From positions 13,140,499-13,204,498 of the forward strand of contig JAKGHH010000006.1 in NCBI GenBank assembly GCA_022828595.1: DNA of 64,000 bases, given 5' to 3'. The notes under the pieces are model-generated. The model was not told where the DNA came from. It saw only the letters and a list, made by a program, of their open reading frames with translations, and searched no databases. The stretch comes from Nelumbo lutea (Eukaryota; Streptophyta; Magnoliopsida; Proteales; Nelumbonaceae). Both the position numbers and the translations under genes were made by a program. Each line of letters starts with the position of its first letter. Positions within the stretch are counted from its first letter, which is position 1. Positions 46,110-58,200 of the stretch are shown here, in pieces.

Positions 46110-46425
46110 GAGAAAAAAAAAAAAAAAAAGGCATGCAGAGCATACACTTTATCACCAAGATTGAATTGGGTGTCATCATATTCAAGCAAGAGAATGGTGT
46201 CTCCCTCATACATATAGATTGGGATGTGGTTCCCCTCCTTGTCTCGATTTCTAGGTCCTAAAGCCACCACCTTCCTAGACTTCAACTGGTTTGATGCACC
46301 CACAACAAATGGTGAACTAGTCACTCATTCAGCTAAATCATCCACCACGAGTATGCAAACAAAGACGAGGATTATTCATTGTTGGTCTTGAAGTGAGAAA
46401 CAATTTTCTCCACCAAACCCAATTC
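46110..46425 (-). pseudogene. 10-kDa chaperonin (CPN10/GroES-like) pseudogene fragment
   Basis: On the minus strand, 46421-46375 reads LVEKIVSHFKTN, recalling the N-terminal VLVEKIV..KTN of plant CPN10. After a disrupted stretch with stops, 46324-46110 is open and reads KVVALGPRNRDKEGNHIPI followed by EGDTILLLEYDDTQFNLGDK, clearly the GKV.AVGPG.RD..G..IPV and EGD.VLLPEYGGT.VKLG parts of CPN10. CPN10 caps the mitochondrial or cytosolic-type chaperonin 60 ring. The conserved P and GG in LPEYGG are replaced (LEYDD), and the C-terminal DEDILG end is missing, replaced by a homopolymer. This is a decayed fragment without visible introns, possibly a processed copy. Confidence 0.65.
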
Positions 46426-47117
46426 AATCTCAGTAACAACCACTTTTTCTTCTCACTTTCTCTTTGTAGAACAAAACATGATGCTCCTAAAGATGAGGGT
46501 GAGGGGAGCTTTGTCACTTCCGAGGTGATGAGGCCAAGGGTCCCACTTGTGAATAGTTAAAAGATGTTAAAATCCCCGGGATGTGGTCTTAGAGGCAAGG
46601 ATTCTGACGGTCAATTTTGCTGAGGACTAAGGGGGCCAAGGTCTCAAGAAAACAAGAACAATTGCTAGTAGTGGATTGTGTAAGAGAGGTTCCTAGGGCC
46701 CCTTGTATAGTTGGTGTTGCCCTAGTATAAGGCAGTGAATGTTGTTATAACTTCTTTGCATGTCAGGTGCCATAAAGTGAAAGACAATCAAGGCATGATC
46801 TATGTGGCTGAGCATTACCCTACCATAAATGTGCTAGACCTTGGCTTCAGGCGAATGAAGTAGAGAAAGTTTAGTGGTTGTGTCTGTCGGTCCTTTTGGT
46901 GTTATGCCATGTCTTTGTCCGTTAGTAAAGGTCATGGCTCAAAATGTGTGGAAATGTCATTTTAGGGGCATTTGACCCAGTGGGTGAAAACGAACAAGGT
47001 TAGCCCTCAAGGCATCATTTTGTTTATTGTGGCCATTGCCACATGGTGATCATCAGTGTGGACAGATAAGTCAAGGCAATGGTAACTGTAGGATGCAAAA
47101 GATCTTGGTCGTCCATT
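46426..47117. other. Probably part of an old Tat-like element, no frame recognised
   Basis: GC content rises compared with the left, and the stretch leads into the TATA box and antisense-type gene at 47122-48010. No LTR ends were found. Confidence 0.3.
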
Positions 47118-47121
47118 TCCT

Positions 47122-47129
47122 TATAAAAG
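47122..47129 (+). promoter_or_regulatory. TATA box before the decayed Tat antisense gene
   Basis: TATAAAAG in CCTTATAAAAGGAG, 150 bp before the ATG at 47272. The spacing and context parallel the TATA box at 31236-31243. Confidence 0.45.
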
Positions 47130-47271
47130 GAGAAGTCGAGGGATTGGAGGCTCATCATTTGCATTCGAGCTATCACTTGGGAGCTTCTAAACCAACCTGA
47201 CCAGCTTTTTGCACTTGACTTCTTGAAGTCACCATTCCTTCATCTCACTAGGTAAGATTTCATCCTTGACA

Positions 47272-48010
47272 ATGACCTCCAACTTCAGTAAAGAGGCTTA
47301 CGATCTACCTAACATGTCCCCACCTAGTTAGAGTTATTCCACATCTCAGGAGCCCAACTCGTATTCTTAGAGCTCCTCTCAACTTCCAAAGGTGGAGGTC
47401 CTATAGAGGAGGATTGTTGATCGTTGGGCCAAGCGCGACTAGGCTTTTAGGTCATCGCTGGAAGAGAATACTAGGTCACTAAGACTGAGGGATCAGTAAT
47501 GCAACACCTTAGGGCATGCTCATTTGGTGGATCGATTTAGGCAGGGGGGCAATGCCAAGGTCAAGAGTTAGCAGGCATCTAGGATAGAGGATGAGGGGGA
47601 AGGTGAGGCCGATGCCGAGGTAGTGGTGTTGTACCTAGATAGCATCCCTATCCTTGAAGACATAGGGAGGTTGTATCAGAAGTACTTCATTCCTAGTCAT
47701 TTTAGTGTTAGTATCCCTCGTGTCGGTGCTAGGCCTTGATCCGCTAAGAACGGTGAGTTTTGGGTCCATGAGCACTATTTGTAGTTTGGACTTCAATTCC
47801 CTCTATACCCCCTCATGCCTGTTCTTTTGGCTTTTGAACAACCTGTCATCTGTCCATTCCTGGAAGCATAAGTACTTCTCCAAGTAGGAAGAAGTGTTAT
47901 TGAACCATCTCTGGCATGACGGGTCGGTCAAGGCTGATAACCTACTGAAGGAGGAAGCCTTGGTACAAGCCGGCCTTCGCCCTACAACTTTGAATAAAGT
48001 CATTCCTTTA
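47272..48010 (+). pseudogene. Decayed Tat-type antisense gene (putative gypsy-type transposon domain)
   Basis: Reading from the ATG at 47272, one frame stays recognisable for about 200 codons despite ten stops, six of them TAG. Near 47650-47840 it reads GRLYQKYFIPSHFSVSIPR, then GEFWVHEHYL, a stop, and FGLQFPLYPLMPVLL. This has the shape of the domain in the intact antisense gene (where LRLPFHPLLVEVI occupies the same place). It implies a Tat element in the reverse orientation here. The predominance of TAG fits C-to-T change at methylated CAG sites. Further right (48060-48400) a lysine/alanine-rich remnant may be the later exon. I found no gag-pol attached. Confidence 0.55.
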
Positions 48011-48427
48011 GATCTTGATTATTGCTAAGGGGGCCTAGTTATTTTCAGCTATTGACTATCCTCTATTTGTACAAATATGGATGCTTTCTAGAAGAAAATG
48101 TTAGTTCAAGCAGCAAGGAAGACAACCTTGGCTGAGAAAGGCAAGATCATAAATAAGGGGTTTGAAGCCAAGGTTGCTTAATAGAAGGCCACGCCAACAA
48201 AGAAGCTTTCAAGGGGGAAGGCAAGGAAAGGCCCTAGAAGGAAGTGGCCTATCGTTAAGGATAATGAGCCACTAATACTCTGGCCTGTCGTCAAGGAAAG
48301 CCAATAGGCCATGGGGCATCGCACCAAGAAGAGGGTCCTTCTAGTACTCTGGCCTGTCGTGAAGTGGTCCTCCCTTTGACCCCCACTACATCACCAAAAG
48401 ACAAGGATAATGAGCCACTAATAGGAC

Positions 48428-49130
48428 TGTACACAAGTTGGTTCGATTCGGTTGCATATAATTTTCTCAACTGAACCGAATTGCTCGAGTTGAAGTTTCA
48501 ACTAATCAAAACCGACCGAATGAGCATAAAAGCTGACATGTTATCTGAACAGTTGGGTTTTTCAGTTTGATCGATTTAAATCCAACCGACTTCAAAAAAT
48601 TGAGATTGTACCAACCTATTATCCAAACAACTAACATCAAAAAATTGAATAGCTTTAAATTTTAGAGTTCAGACTGTACCATTTTATTTCTTAGACAGCT
48701 AGATAGTATACTTAGACTCTTAAGAGTTTCCTAGTTTTTTTTGTCAGGTTATTAATGCTCAATCCTCAAAAGGAGTGAAAGATAGCTTTTGAATGAATAC
48801 TTCTTTTGTAGAAACTAGGAAGGAAAAATTGGAAAATACAACTTTTGTATAAATTCTAACCTTTTTTCAAAACTAGAAAGGAGGACAAATTGGAAAATTG
48901 AGAATTTTGAACATTGGAAATTGAAAAAATATATTTTTACCTTTTTTTAACTTATAGTCAGTTTGGTTTGGGTTGTTTTCAATTTACAAATACATAAATC
49001 GAAACCGAACTGATCAATCGAGTTATGCATGTTTATAAAATGAAACTAAATTGATATACTTTAAAAATTGACTATATCAATTCGAGTCAGACTAGTTTGG
49101 TCGGTTTAGCCCTTCTCATGAACAACCCTA
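48428..49130. repeat. hAT-like repeat with TAGGACTGTACACAAG ends
   Basis: The left end TAGGACTGTACACAAG and the inverse of the right end (TAGGGTTGTTCATGAG, near 49131-49116) agree at about 11 of 16 positions. The interior is rich in CGGTTCGATTCGGTT and ACCGAAC words. No target duplication was found, so the class is tentative. Confidence 0.4.
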
Positions 49131-49136
49131 GTTGTA

Positions 49137-50070
49137 GTTGCAACTGTTGCAGAAGTCCCTAAGTAAAGCATCACTTTGTCGTCACTCAGCCTTCTACTTA
49201 TTTTGAACCCCTACAATGTGTTACATGCACGAGTAGAAGCCCTGGAGTCAATACATCAGGATGCAGAAGTGACCAACATATTGGTACCTATGACAAGAGA
49301 TTCGAAATTACCTTCTTTCTTCTTGGTCTCCAGATATTAAGGACAGTTCCTCTTCTAGTGTCTGGTCAACTTGTAGAAGTGGCATGCATCTGATGCCTTG
49401 TCTTTTTTCTACTTTTTAGGCTTGCCTGATTTATTTTATAGTTTCTTCTTAGCCTTCCTCTTTTCATTGCCGGCTTTTCCACCTTTAATAATCATGGTTA
49501 TCGGTTTATCCTTCTTAATCAGATCTTCAACCCTCTACAACATATTTTTGAATTCCTAAAAACTAACATTTACCTTGTTCATATTGTAATTCATGAAAAA
49601 CTAATTGAAGGAAGGAGGCAGAGAGTTTAAGATAGCATCAGTTTTGGTGTCCTCATTTAGCTAAGAACCAAGAGCCTCCAGTTCATTAATATAACCCATC
49701 ATTTTTAAATAATGGTCATGGACTTATTGATTCTCAGTTATTTGGGTGGTCATCAATAATTTGAGGACCTTTTGGCGGGTAGAACGATTCTGCTCCTCGT
49801 ACATAGTCTTTAGACTATCCATGATATCTTTGGACACTTCGATCTTATCAAATTGTCTTTGTATCTGATTGTCTAAAGATCTACAATGTAACACCGGGCA
49901 AGAGAGTTTTTCTCCTCCCTATCACCCGAATATTCCGATGCAGGGCTTTTAGCAACCTTGTCCAATTTCTCAAATGTCAAAACCAGCATAAGGTTACGAA
50001 ACTAGTCAATATAATTAGGACCCTTAAGCTTATTGTCATTCAACAACTTGTCGAATTGTCTGTTTGCCAT
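49137..50070 (-). pseudogene. Ty1/copia gag-protease remnant
   Basis: On the minus strand an ATG at 50070 opens MANRQFDKLLNDNKLKGPNY, the start type of copia gag. Later pieces, in shifting frames and with many stops, include a basic linker (GKAGNEKRKAKKK), a zinc-knuckle remnant (ACHFYKLTRH, stop, KRNCP) and a protease region with IDSRAS at the catalytic position, followed by FKISRRLSDDKVMLYLGTSA. The zinc-knuckle cysteines are partly lost, and the protease glycine (D-S/T-G) is arginine. The element is cut at its 3' side by the repeat at 48428-49130; reverse transcriptase and integrase are absent. Confidence 0.65.
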
Positions 50071-50089
50071 TTCTGATAAAAGGCAACAC

Positions 50090-52729
50090 AAATTAGTTCA
50101 CGACCTAAAATTAATTCATATTAATTATATAGAAATGTCTTTTATTTATGTTCCATTTCCATTTCATCTTTGAGATTTTCCTCCTATCTCAATGACGAAG
50201 ACACGATGTTATCTCTTGAAATGTGGAAAATCACATAAGTGCATGGAGCCAACTATTTCAGTTACAAAACCTCACCACTTTCTGTGAATGATCATATCTA
50301 TTTATCAAATGAGCTTTCCCTTTAGCCTCTGTTAGACAAGGTTCATTGCCATTTTAGGTTAAACATTTCTATCCACTAAGTATTGACCCGTTATATTGTG
50401 GATCCCAAGGTGTCGTGAGAGAGTCTTCCATTTTAGGATAGGGCCCTCCTACATCAGTCTATGATGCTCCTATCATCTCATGAAGCAATCTAACAAAGTG
50501 GACTAGCAAATAGATAACCCAATTTTGTGGTGCATCTCCTCATTACTGATTCAGCCCATCGTCATGCTAATGATGGAAGGCCTTTAGAGAATTCATCATA
50601 TGAATTTCCCTATCACTTGCACTTATATTAACTAGAGGGAACAAGTTAAAACGTCCCTAGATCTTATTTAGGTCAAACCAAAGTGGCTTCCACTGACTTT
50701 CTTAAAGTCATATTCAAATGGGCCCTAAATGGGATAGGGTTCAACACGATTCCTCTTGGGGAGGAAGTTGATCTAAGGCCCATTCAGAAGGGAGATCATC
50801 CGATGATCTTTAGGACACTATGACAATGATGTGCATTCAACCATAGTGTTCGTAGAGAGCCACTAACGAATAAACATGGACCAAATACTTATGGCCCATG
50901 TGTGAATCACATTCAGCACTCACATACATTCACATCCACATAATTGATCCAATCAATTAAATAAACTATAAAACCCTAATTAATTAAAGTTAACACATTA
51001 TCAGCCCATTAAGCCCATGTATTCTCAAATAATAACATCTAGGTATATGGGCTAAACTACAAAAAGCAGTTCCACCCATATAGCAGTTATACTAAAAATG
51101 GGTTAATGCTTCTTTGACTTAGTAAAACAAGGTTTTACAGGAGTGGGTTGAATTGCATCATGTAATGGGCCATCAAACCCTTGGCCCATAACCGAATTTG
51201 GGTCACCCAAAATGTAAACCATGTGGCTAAGAATAGACCCCATTGAACCATGGGTTCAATCCAACCAGTTTGGACCAAACTAGGTCAAATTCGGCTAGGG
51301 TTTGGTGTCAAATACAAGATCTAATTATCAAGAATTTGATTTGAATTAATTACAGCTGAAAAAGACAATCAAGAACAACAAAAAACAGATAACATGGGGC
51401 TATCTGTGTGATGGGGATTGAATTCTTTTATGGCGCCAAGATTTGCGCACCTGCAATTTATCTTGCAAGGGATGGTGAGCACGAATTAAATCTAATTTTT
51501 CTTGCAAAAATCAGATTCAAGATCCAATCTTGATCAATCCAAGAAAGTAGAGATCGAATAGGGTGAGGTTGGAAAGAGCAAAAGGAGAGAGAACTGAGAG
51601 TAGTTCGCACTCCCCTTTTATTTAAAGAGTTTATATCCTAATCTGATTAGGAGTTTCCTAATCCAAATCTTTATTTGGATCTAGACTCTTTAAGTGGATA
51701 AAATTTATCTTTTTATTCTTATCTGCTTACCCAAACCCATATTAAAACCCAAATTCGCCCATGATGATTAATCCAATTAATCTTGGGCCCTAGGCCCATT
51801 AAGTAAGCATGCTCACTTTCCCTTTTAATTTCTAGCTAACTTGGATCTCTTTGTATGGTATGGGACCCTAACATTGATCTTCACAAAAGTTATACGGGTT
51901 CAGCCTAGCCTCTATTACAAAGCTTGGCCGAATTCACTGCTGAGGACAGTGAACCCCTGAGTCCATCAGTATGGGCTCTTAATGGGCCTAACATTTATAC
52001 TAAATGGTCATTGAGTCTAACCACTTTATGAAGGCCTAAGGACTATGGTCTCAAGTAAGATTAGCCCATTAGGTATAAAAACCCTAAATGGTCTTACACT
52101 TAACATATATATATATATTGCAAAACAAATCTCAAACAAGTTTGAAATCAACTACCAGTAGTTTAAGTTTCCATCAAAGAGAGTGCATTCCCCGATCATT
52201 CACTTTGTCTGACAAAGGGGCTTATTCTGTCACCATGATCACCCACTCAAATGAATTCTCAGACTGCCCCAACATACCCAGGTTTTGACCCTAGTAGATC
52301 TCACTGATTGGCATATCAAAAACAACCTAATCCGACACTTAATGCAGTACCATAATCGAGTCTAGGGGTCAGGAGTAACTTTCTGGTTTTTCCCACCAAT
52401 CTCCAAGGTCCAAGGCATAATGGTCATGTTGAGTGTTGTAAATAAACACACGCTACATGTTCTTCGGGTCTCACCCTAGAGGCTGAGACAAGCCACCCCA
52501 ACCGACTTGGCAGCACATTATTGTCAGCCTTGGCAGGATAAACTTCAAAGCCTATCCAACAGTTGGGAACATTTTAAACCAAAATGAGTCTCATTAAGTG
52601 TCTAGTTTAAGGGTAATTACAAATAAATATACCAAATATAACATGAATCAATTATGTACTTTTATTCATTTACAATAAATGTTAAAATACATAAATCTAA
52701 TTGGAGCTAAGGGCATACACTATCTAACA
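50090..52729 (-). repeat. Copia LTR and leader remnant, reverse orientation (extent uncertain)
   Basis: The minus strand beginning at 52729 reads TGTTAGATAGTGTATGCCCT, a start I recognise as typical of a plant copia LTR, and it lies on the 5' side of the gag remnant. The inner end of the LTR is not clear: AGACAAGGTT after TGTTAG at 50330 could be an inverted LTR end, but no methionine-tRNA primer-binding site follows. The region contains no other gene. Confidence 0.45.
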
Positions 52730-53119
52730 TCAAATTGGGTCATCATCAAGAGCAGCAGATGGTAGTACAAGTGGAATGTTTGATAGGGGTGGTAGAACAA
52801 GGGGGGAAGTCTGTTAGGGGAGATAGAGGTGGTGGAGCTGACATGGAGAACTTGCAACATCTAGACATTGCTTCATTAGGAAGACAAGTGAGGTCATTTT
52901 AGTCATCGTAACAATTTAGTATTTCAACTGAGGTTAGTACTAACTTTCATTCCAATTGGTGTGTATAGGTAGAGGAACAGAGTAGTTAGGATTTGAGATA
53001 CTCCCAATCGTGAGAGGGCCCATATGATGACATGGGTTATTTCAGACATATAACTTTCAATTGTGTTATTTTTTGAACTTTGGTATATTTTGAACTTTGA
53101 TATATTTTGGCACACCCAT
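52730..53119. other. Spacer, no gene recognised
   Basis: A G-rich part at 52745-52860 precedes AT-rich DNA; frames are short. Confidence 0.3.
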
Positions 53120-53415
53120 GTTGTGATATATTTCAAAAGTTAAACTTATACTTAGTTGTGATATATTTCAGAAGTTAAACTTATACTTAGTTGTGATGGT
53201 TATTATTCTATTCAATAGAACGGAATTTAAATGTATACATAGATGTGATGGTTGTTTTATTATTCTATTCAACATATCAGAATTTAAACTTATACTTAGT
53301 TGTGATGGTTGTTTTATTATTCTATTCAACATATCAGAATTTAAACTTACACTTAGTTGTAATGGTTGTGTTATTATTCTATTCAATAGATCAGAATTTA
53401 AATTTATACTTGATT
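53120..53415. repeat. 57-bp minisatellite, about four units
   Basis: Units read AGTTGTGATGGTTGTTTTAT, then TATTCTATTCAACATATCAG, then AATTTAAACTTATACTT, with a period of 57 bases. The first unit is shorter and more diverged. Because 57 is a multiple of three, every frame is repetitive (a 19-residue repeat on either strand), which creates spurious frames. Confidence 0.75.
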
Positions 53416-53994
53416 GGTTTTTGGTCCATTTTGTCTCCACGAGACATCCAACAAATCAAAATTTACAGGTACATAGTGGAGATATAAACAGTTTATATCA
53501 CTATTCACTATTCAAAAGACAACTTAGTTAAATAAAGGGGCTTTCTAAATTAACTCTATTCCATCCCATGAATATGGATTCAAGAGATAGCTTGTTTATT
53601 TAGAGGTCCACATCATGCTACCTACTGTATAGCAAAGGATTATTAGGTTCAAATATATTACAATTTGTTTTCTTATAGGTTATGGGTGTAAGTCAAATAT
53701 ATTACATCTTGTTATGGGTGTGCATCAGAAAGAAATTGTACATTTCATGAAGATTCATGCAATAGAAGCACGATGGCTTAGTTTATTTAATGGCCAAGAT
53801 AGCAGCGATTTGTTTTAGAATGATAATTGGACAATACACATACTATAATAGTATTACTTAACAATATATGAAAAAAGGTCCACAACTATTTGATAAAACA
53901 TATGAAAGAGAGAAAGAGTTATGAGAGTCATCCCTACATATTAAACAGACATCTCCAAACACTAATGCAAAATTAGAAAGCCACATCATGCATC
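53416..53994. other. AT-rich spacer, no gene recognised
   Basis: No domain or repeat structure was found. Confidence 0.3.
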
Positions 53995-54600
53995 TTTTAT
54001 GTGTAAATCCTTGATACGCTTCAATAGTTTATCACAAAATTCGGACATCCTATCCAAACTATCATTCTCAGATTATACAACTGCTGCTAGTTTGTCCAAT
54101 GTGTCCCTAGATGAACATTTATTCTGGAAGGTCCTGAACCATCATCTGCTTTCATGGTTACACTATCCATTGGTGTTACCCATGAAAAGAATTTACAGCC
54201 ACCTGCATCCTACAAAAACAATTGAATTTTCATAAGTCACTAAACAAAACAATTATGGAATAACAAATTTTTTTCTTACCTGAGGCTTTGCACACACCCA
54301 TAACCGTTTTCCTTGGCTGCTAGGCTTTTTTGATGTGAACAATCGGCATAGCCCAATGCCACAAGGACACATCATTGCTTCATCTTTCCATAAGAAAAAG
54401 TTTCATTGTTTATCGAGAGCAAACTACAAAAAAATACATGTTTTTAACATAGAACATGTTGGCCAAACTACAGCAAAATTACCAAATTGATAACCTACAT
54501 GGTAGTGGTACCCATAGAACTGTCAGCCAATGTTCTCATACTTTCCATGCCTAGCTAAGACAATGATACACTCTCCACCACATGGACACACCACATTCAT
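53995..54600 (-). pseudogene. GRF-type zinc-finger gene remnant, first of two
   Basis: Three exon-like pieces on the minus strand. Piece A (54600-54499) starts MNVVCPCGGECIIVLARHGK and ends QFYGYHYHV at a GTAGGT donor, with an in-frame TGA before QFYG. Piece B (about 54430-54280) reads WKDEAMMCPCGIGLCRLFTS, then KRLWVCAKPQ, ending at GTAAG. Piece C (about 54211-53995) begins DAGGCKFFSWV. Together B and C give the C-x-C-x-G...C...C.FF.W pattern of a GRF zinc finger, a nucleic-acid-binding module found in many small plant proteins of unknown role. The stop in A and stops in C argue for a pseudogene, though B is intact. A relative is at 58860-59415. Confidence 0.55.
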
Positions 54601-55399
54601 GGTGACGGATCACAATTGGTGTACCCACAATCATTAGAAGAACAAATTAAATGTCACATACGGGGTGGGGGGGTTGGGCATGCGGGGGAGGGGGGCTGGG
54701 CATTTCGTCGAATAGATGGCAGTCAATAACCGCATCTATTCGAAATCCCACCGTTATTCTCCTCTCTCCTCCCCTACACCATAGTGCATTGGTTACCGTC
54801 ATTATCCTCCCCCACATCGTAGTTCCAAAACACTACAAGTTTCAAAACCCTCCTTGGGGTTACCAACGACGGCGTCAACGCTGCCAATGTTGCAATTTAA
54901 AACGACACCATCGCCGTTCTGTAAGAGGACGTCAATGACAAGCCCTACTCTAAGAAAACGTCCACCGCACCAACGATACTAATGCTAACAAACAACGGTC
55001 CAGTGCTGGTTACTAGCAACAGGACGCCGGTGAGCCCTACACCACAGTTCCAATGTTGGTAACAATGGTCCAATTAGTTCAATGCTAACAAAGCTAGTGA
55101 GCCCGAACTAAAACCAAAAGGGCATCTTTGATTGTAAAAGGTTAATTTGGGAATTATGGAAAAATTATCAATTAGGTGGTGTCACATGCAAATGGGACCT
55201 GATGGTCGAGTAACAGTAAGGGAGGATTTGGACAATTGTCAGAAAACTTAAGGGTAGCGCAAGACAATAGCTAAATAGTAGGGGTACAGTGTGTCAGTTT
55301 GCTAAACAGTAAGGGTAATTTAAGATATTCACCCTTAAAGTTTTTGTTTGACTAGTTTTATAAGAAATAAAATTCATTTTTTACAAACATTTCATATTT
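54601..55399. other. Spacer with a G-rich run, no gene recognised
   Basis: A short G-run (GGGGTGGGGGGGTTGGG near 54662) and a stretch with ACAACGG/CCAACG words (54840-55060) are seen. The 95-codon frame at 54651-54938 is of skewed composition and has no domain. Confidence 0.35.
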
Positions 55400-57950
55400 C
55401 GTGTGTTTCTTGTTGTTTGGGTAAGGGTCATACTTTACCTTTTTCTTATAAGTCTTAGCATGCTACTTCACCATTTGAAATTATATATATTAATGTTTGA
55501 ACCTCTTCTATAACTTCTTGGTTGGGATACAAGCACTTTGTACTATTTATTGATGATTGTATTAGGTACATCTGAATTCATTTTCTTCGGCACAAATCAG
55601 TCTTGTGTAGGTATCCTCTGCTTAGATTTATAGGGAGAGTACACTGATGGAGACTTTCTATCTCATTTGAAGAATAATGGGATACAAGTTCAATGAAGTC
55701 CAGATACTCCCTAATAAAATAGAGTGGCCGAGCGTAATAATTGACATGTCCTTAGTGTTGTGAAGACCTTATTACAAAAGTTGCATGCACCCTTTTCCTT
55801 TTGGGTGGAGGTAGCTAGTACAACTATGTTCTTGATCGATTACATTATTTTTTGTTCTTTCTAATGTTTTTCCTTTTCAGAAGTTATTTGGTCGTCCATC
55901 AGACTTTTCTTCTCTTCATGTGTTTAGTTGTCTATGTTTTGTGCATCTCCCATCTTGTGAGCATTCCAATATATTTGCTCAATCTATTATGTTTGCCTTT
56001 GTGGGTTATAGTCCTAACCATAAGAGAATTTTATCTTATGATTCATTTATTTGATGTATTTGTGTTTCTCATAATGTTGTTTTTCTTGAACATATTTCTT
56101 TCTTTGTTGGTGTTACTAAATTACCTGTTCATTCAATTTCTATCTTGTCTAACTTTGATTCACATGACACTTCTTCTTTGATGGTTATAAATGACCTTGT
56201 TTTCTCTTATAAGAGGTTACGTTCTCTAGACCCTACTCATATGACCCCTCTTCCTACTAGTTCAGATCATCTGATTGTTGTGCCTGTAAGTGATACTCCT
56301 CTTCTTTCATGTAGCTACTTTGCTTCAATTCCTTTTCGTCATTCTATTTGCATTTCTTAACCTCCTTACCGCTATGATTTTCTTTCAAATCATAGTTCCT
56401 TTCCGTTGTTTTATCCTCTACAAATATTCCTTGTACTTACTAGTGAGGCAGTAGCAACCCTCATTAGAAAGAGGTTGTGAATGCAGAAATCAATGCCTTG
56501 TATGAGAATAATACTTGGGATTTTGTGCCTATCCCCTTAGATGCTTATGTTATTGGGAGTCGATGTGTCTACACAATTAAATTGAAATTTGATGGCTCTG
56601 TAAACCGATATAAGGCTTGCCTTGTTACCCAAGGGTACACACAAAAATATGGTATTGATTATGAAGAGACATTTACCCCAATCGCCAAGATTACTACAAT
56701 TTGTGTTCTTTTGGCTCTATTAGTTATACACTCTTGGTTTATCCATCAGTTGGATGTGAAGAATTCCTTTCTTCATGGTCAACTCAAGGAGACAATGTAT
56801 ATGAAACCTTCTCCAAGTACTATAGTAATCACTCTTGTTTGCAAATTAAAGAAGTTTCTCAATGACTTGAAACAAGCTCCTCGAGCCTAGTTTGAGAAGT
56901 TGTATTGTTATTGTTGTTGGTTATAGTCAAAGTTCTTCTAACTATTATCTATTTATTCATATAAGATCTCAAGGAATCACAATCCTCCTTCTATATGTTG
57001 ATATGTTTTTGATAGGGGACGATAATGAGGGAATGAGAAAACTTAAATCCCTACATCATAATTCATTCCATATGAAGGATTTGGGTGCTCTCACCTACTT
57101 CCTAGGACTTAAGGTTCAACGATGTGATCAAGGATATTTCATATGTCAACAAAAATATGCATATAATCTTATCAAGTTGGTTGATCTTATTGATGATAAG
57201 CAAGTTGATACTCCCTTGGAATTGAATGCTAAGTTATCCAAAACAAAAGGTCCATTATTGCTTGATGCCATACTCTATCAACAACTTACGGGTTCTCTCA
57301 TTTATCTTACTATGACTTGCCTTGACATCTTCCATGCAATTCAGGTTGTAACTCACTTTGTTTTTCCCCTCATTAGCCTCATTTGACTATTGTTCATCGG
57401 ATTATTCGATATATTCATGGAACGTTATCCTAGAGCCTATTCTTTTCCTCCTCCTCTCTAAATCAATTGAGGGCCTATCCTGATGTTGATTGGGTAGGTT
57501 GTCCTGACACCAGATGCTTTACTACAAGGTGGTGCATCTTCATGGGTGATTCTCTCATTTCTTGGAAATTCAATAAACAACAAATAATCTCCAAGTCATC
57601 TACAAAAGCATAGTACAAAACTATGTCATCTGTTTATAGTGAGATTGTTTGGCTGTAATCCCTCTTTGATAATCTTAGTGTTCATCTTCCTACTCCGATT
57701 CCTCTTTATGCTAACAAAACTAGTGCTATCAAGATTTTCTCAAATCCCATTTTTCATGAGAGGACTAAATATATTGAAGTGGACTGTCACTTTATCTAAG
57801 ACATGTTTCTTGTTGGGTCTATTTCTCTTCCTCATGTGGCCTTAAATATGCGAATTGCTGATATTTTTTACTAAGGCCATGATGAGAGCAAGACATCTAT
57901 TTCTTGTAGGAAAGCTAATGCTTATGACTTGGCATCAGTTTGAGGGGGAG
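55400..57950 (+). pseudogene. Ty1/copia pol remnant (integrase, reverse transcriptase, RNase H)
   Basis: Truncated at its 5' side. Integrase pieces at 55400-56150 include KLFGRPSDFSSLHVFSCLCF and FVGYSPNHKR. Reverse transcriptase occupies 56477-57386: KACLVTQGYTQKYGIDYEET, VKNSFLHGQLKETMYM, then LLLYVDM where YVDDM is expected, followed by ALTYFLGLKVQR. RNase H is at about 57470-57850 (PDVDWVGCPDTR, SLISWKFNKQQ, SKSSTKA, then HVALNMRIADI). Stops and shifts occur throughout, and the loss of one of the two catalytic aspartates shows it is dead. A polypurine tract (GAGGGGGAG, 57942-57950) closes it. Confidence 0.8.
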
Positions 57951-58200
57951 TATAGAGAGTATTGATGTATTTTGATATTATAACCCTTGCCTATTGTATC
58001 TTTTATTTTTTTTCCTCTATCAACCCTATAAGGGCTTTCTTGTAATCTTTTGGGCCCATAAGGGCTTTCTTGTGAGTTCTTTAAGTTCATATAGGCTTAC
58101 TTGTAAGTATTGATAATATAATAAGGGCTCTTTGGTGGTGGGGGTTAAATTCATTCTTTGACACCCCTAAAACCTAGTGATAGACTCTCTATTGTTCATC
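57942..58200 (+). repeat. Copia polypurine tract and start of the 3' LTR
   Basis: TTTGAGGGGGAGT after the RNase H remnant is the standard copia polypurine tract. The following TTGATGTATTTTGATATTAT and repeated TAAGGGCTTTCTTGTAAT words belong to an LTR. Its outer end is not clear. Confidence 0.55.

Noticed and set aside
50330..52729. A complete 2.4-kb copia LTR with TGTTAG...CTAACA ends
   Set aside because: The outer start is convincing, but no methionine-tRNA primer-binding site follows the proposed inner end, so I did not fix the boundary.
53193..53531. 112-codon repetitive frame
   Set aside because: It is the 57-bp minisatellite read in frame; no support as a gene.
54651..54938. 95-codon frame beginning in a G-rich run
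   Set aside because: Skewed composition, no domain, and it begins in a homopolymer-like run upstream of the GRF remnant.
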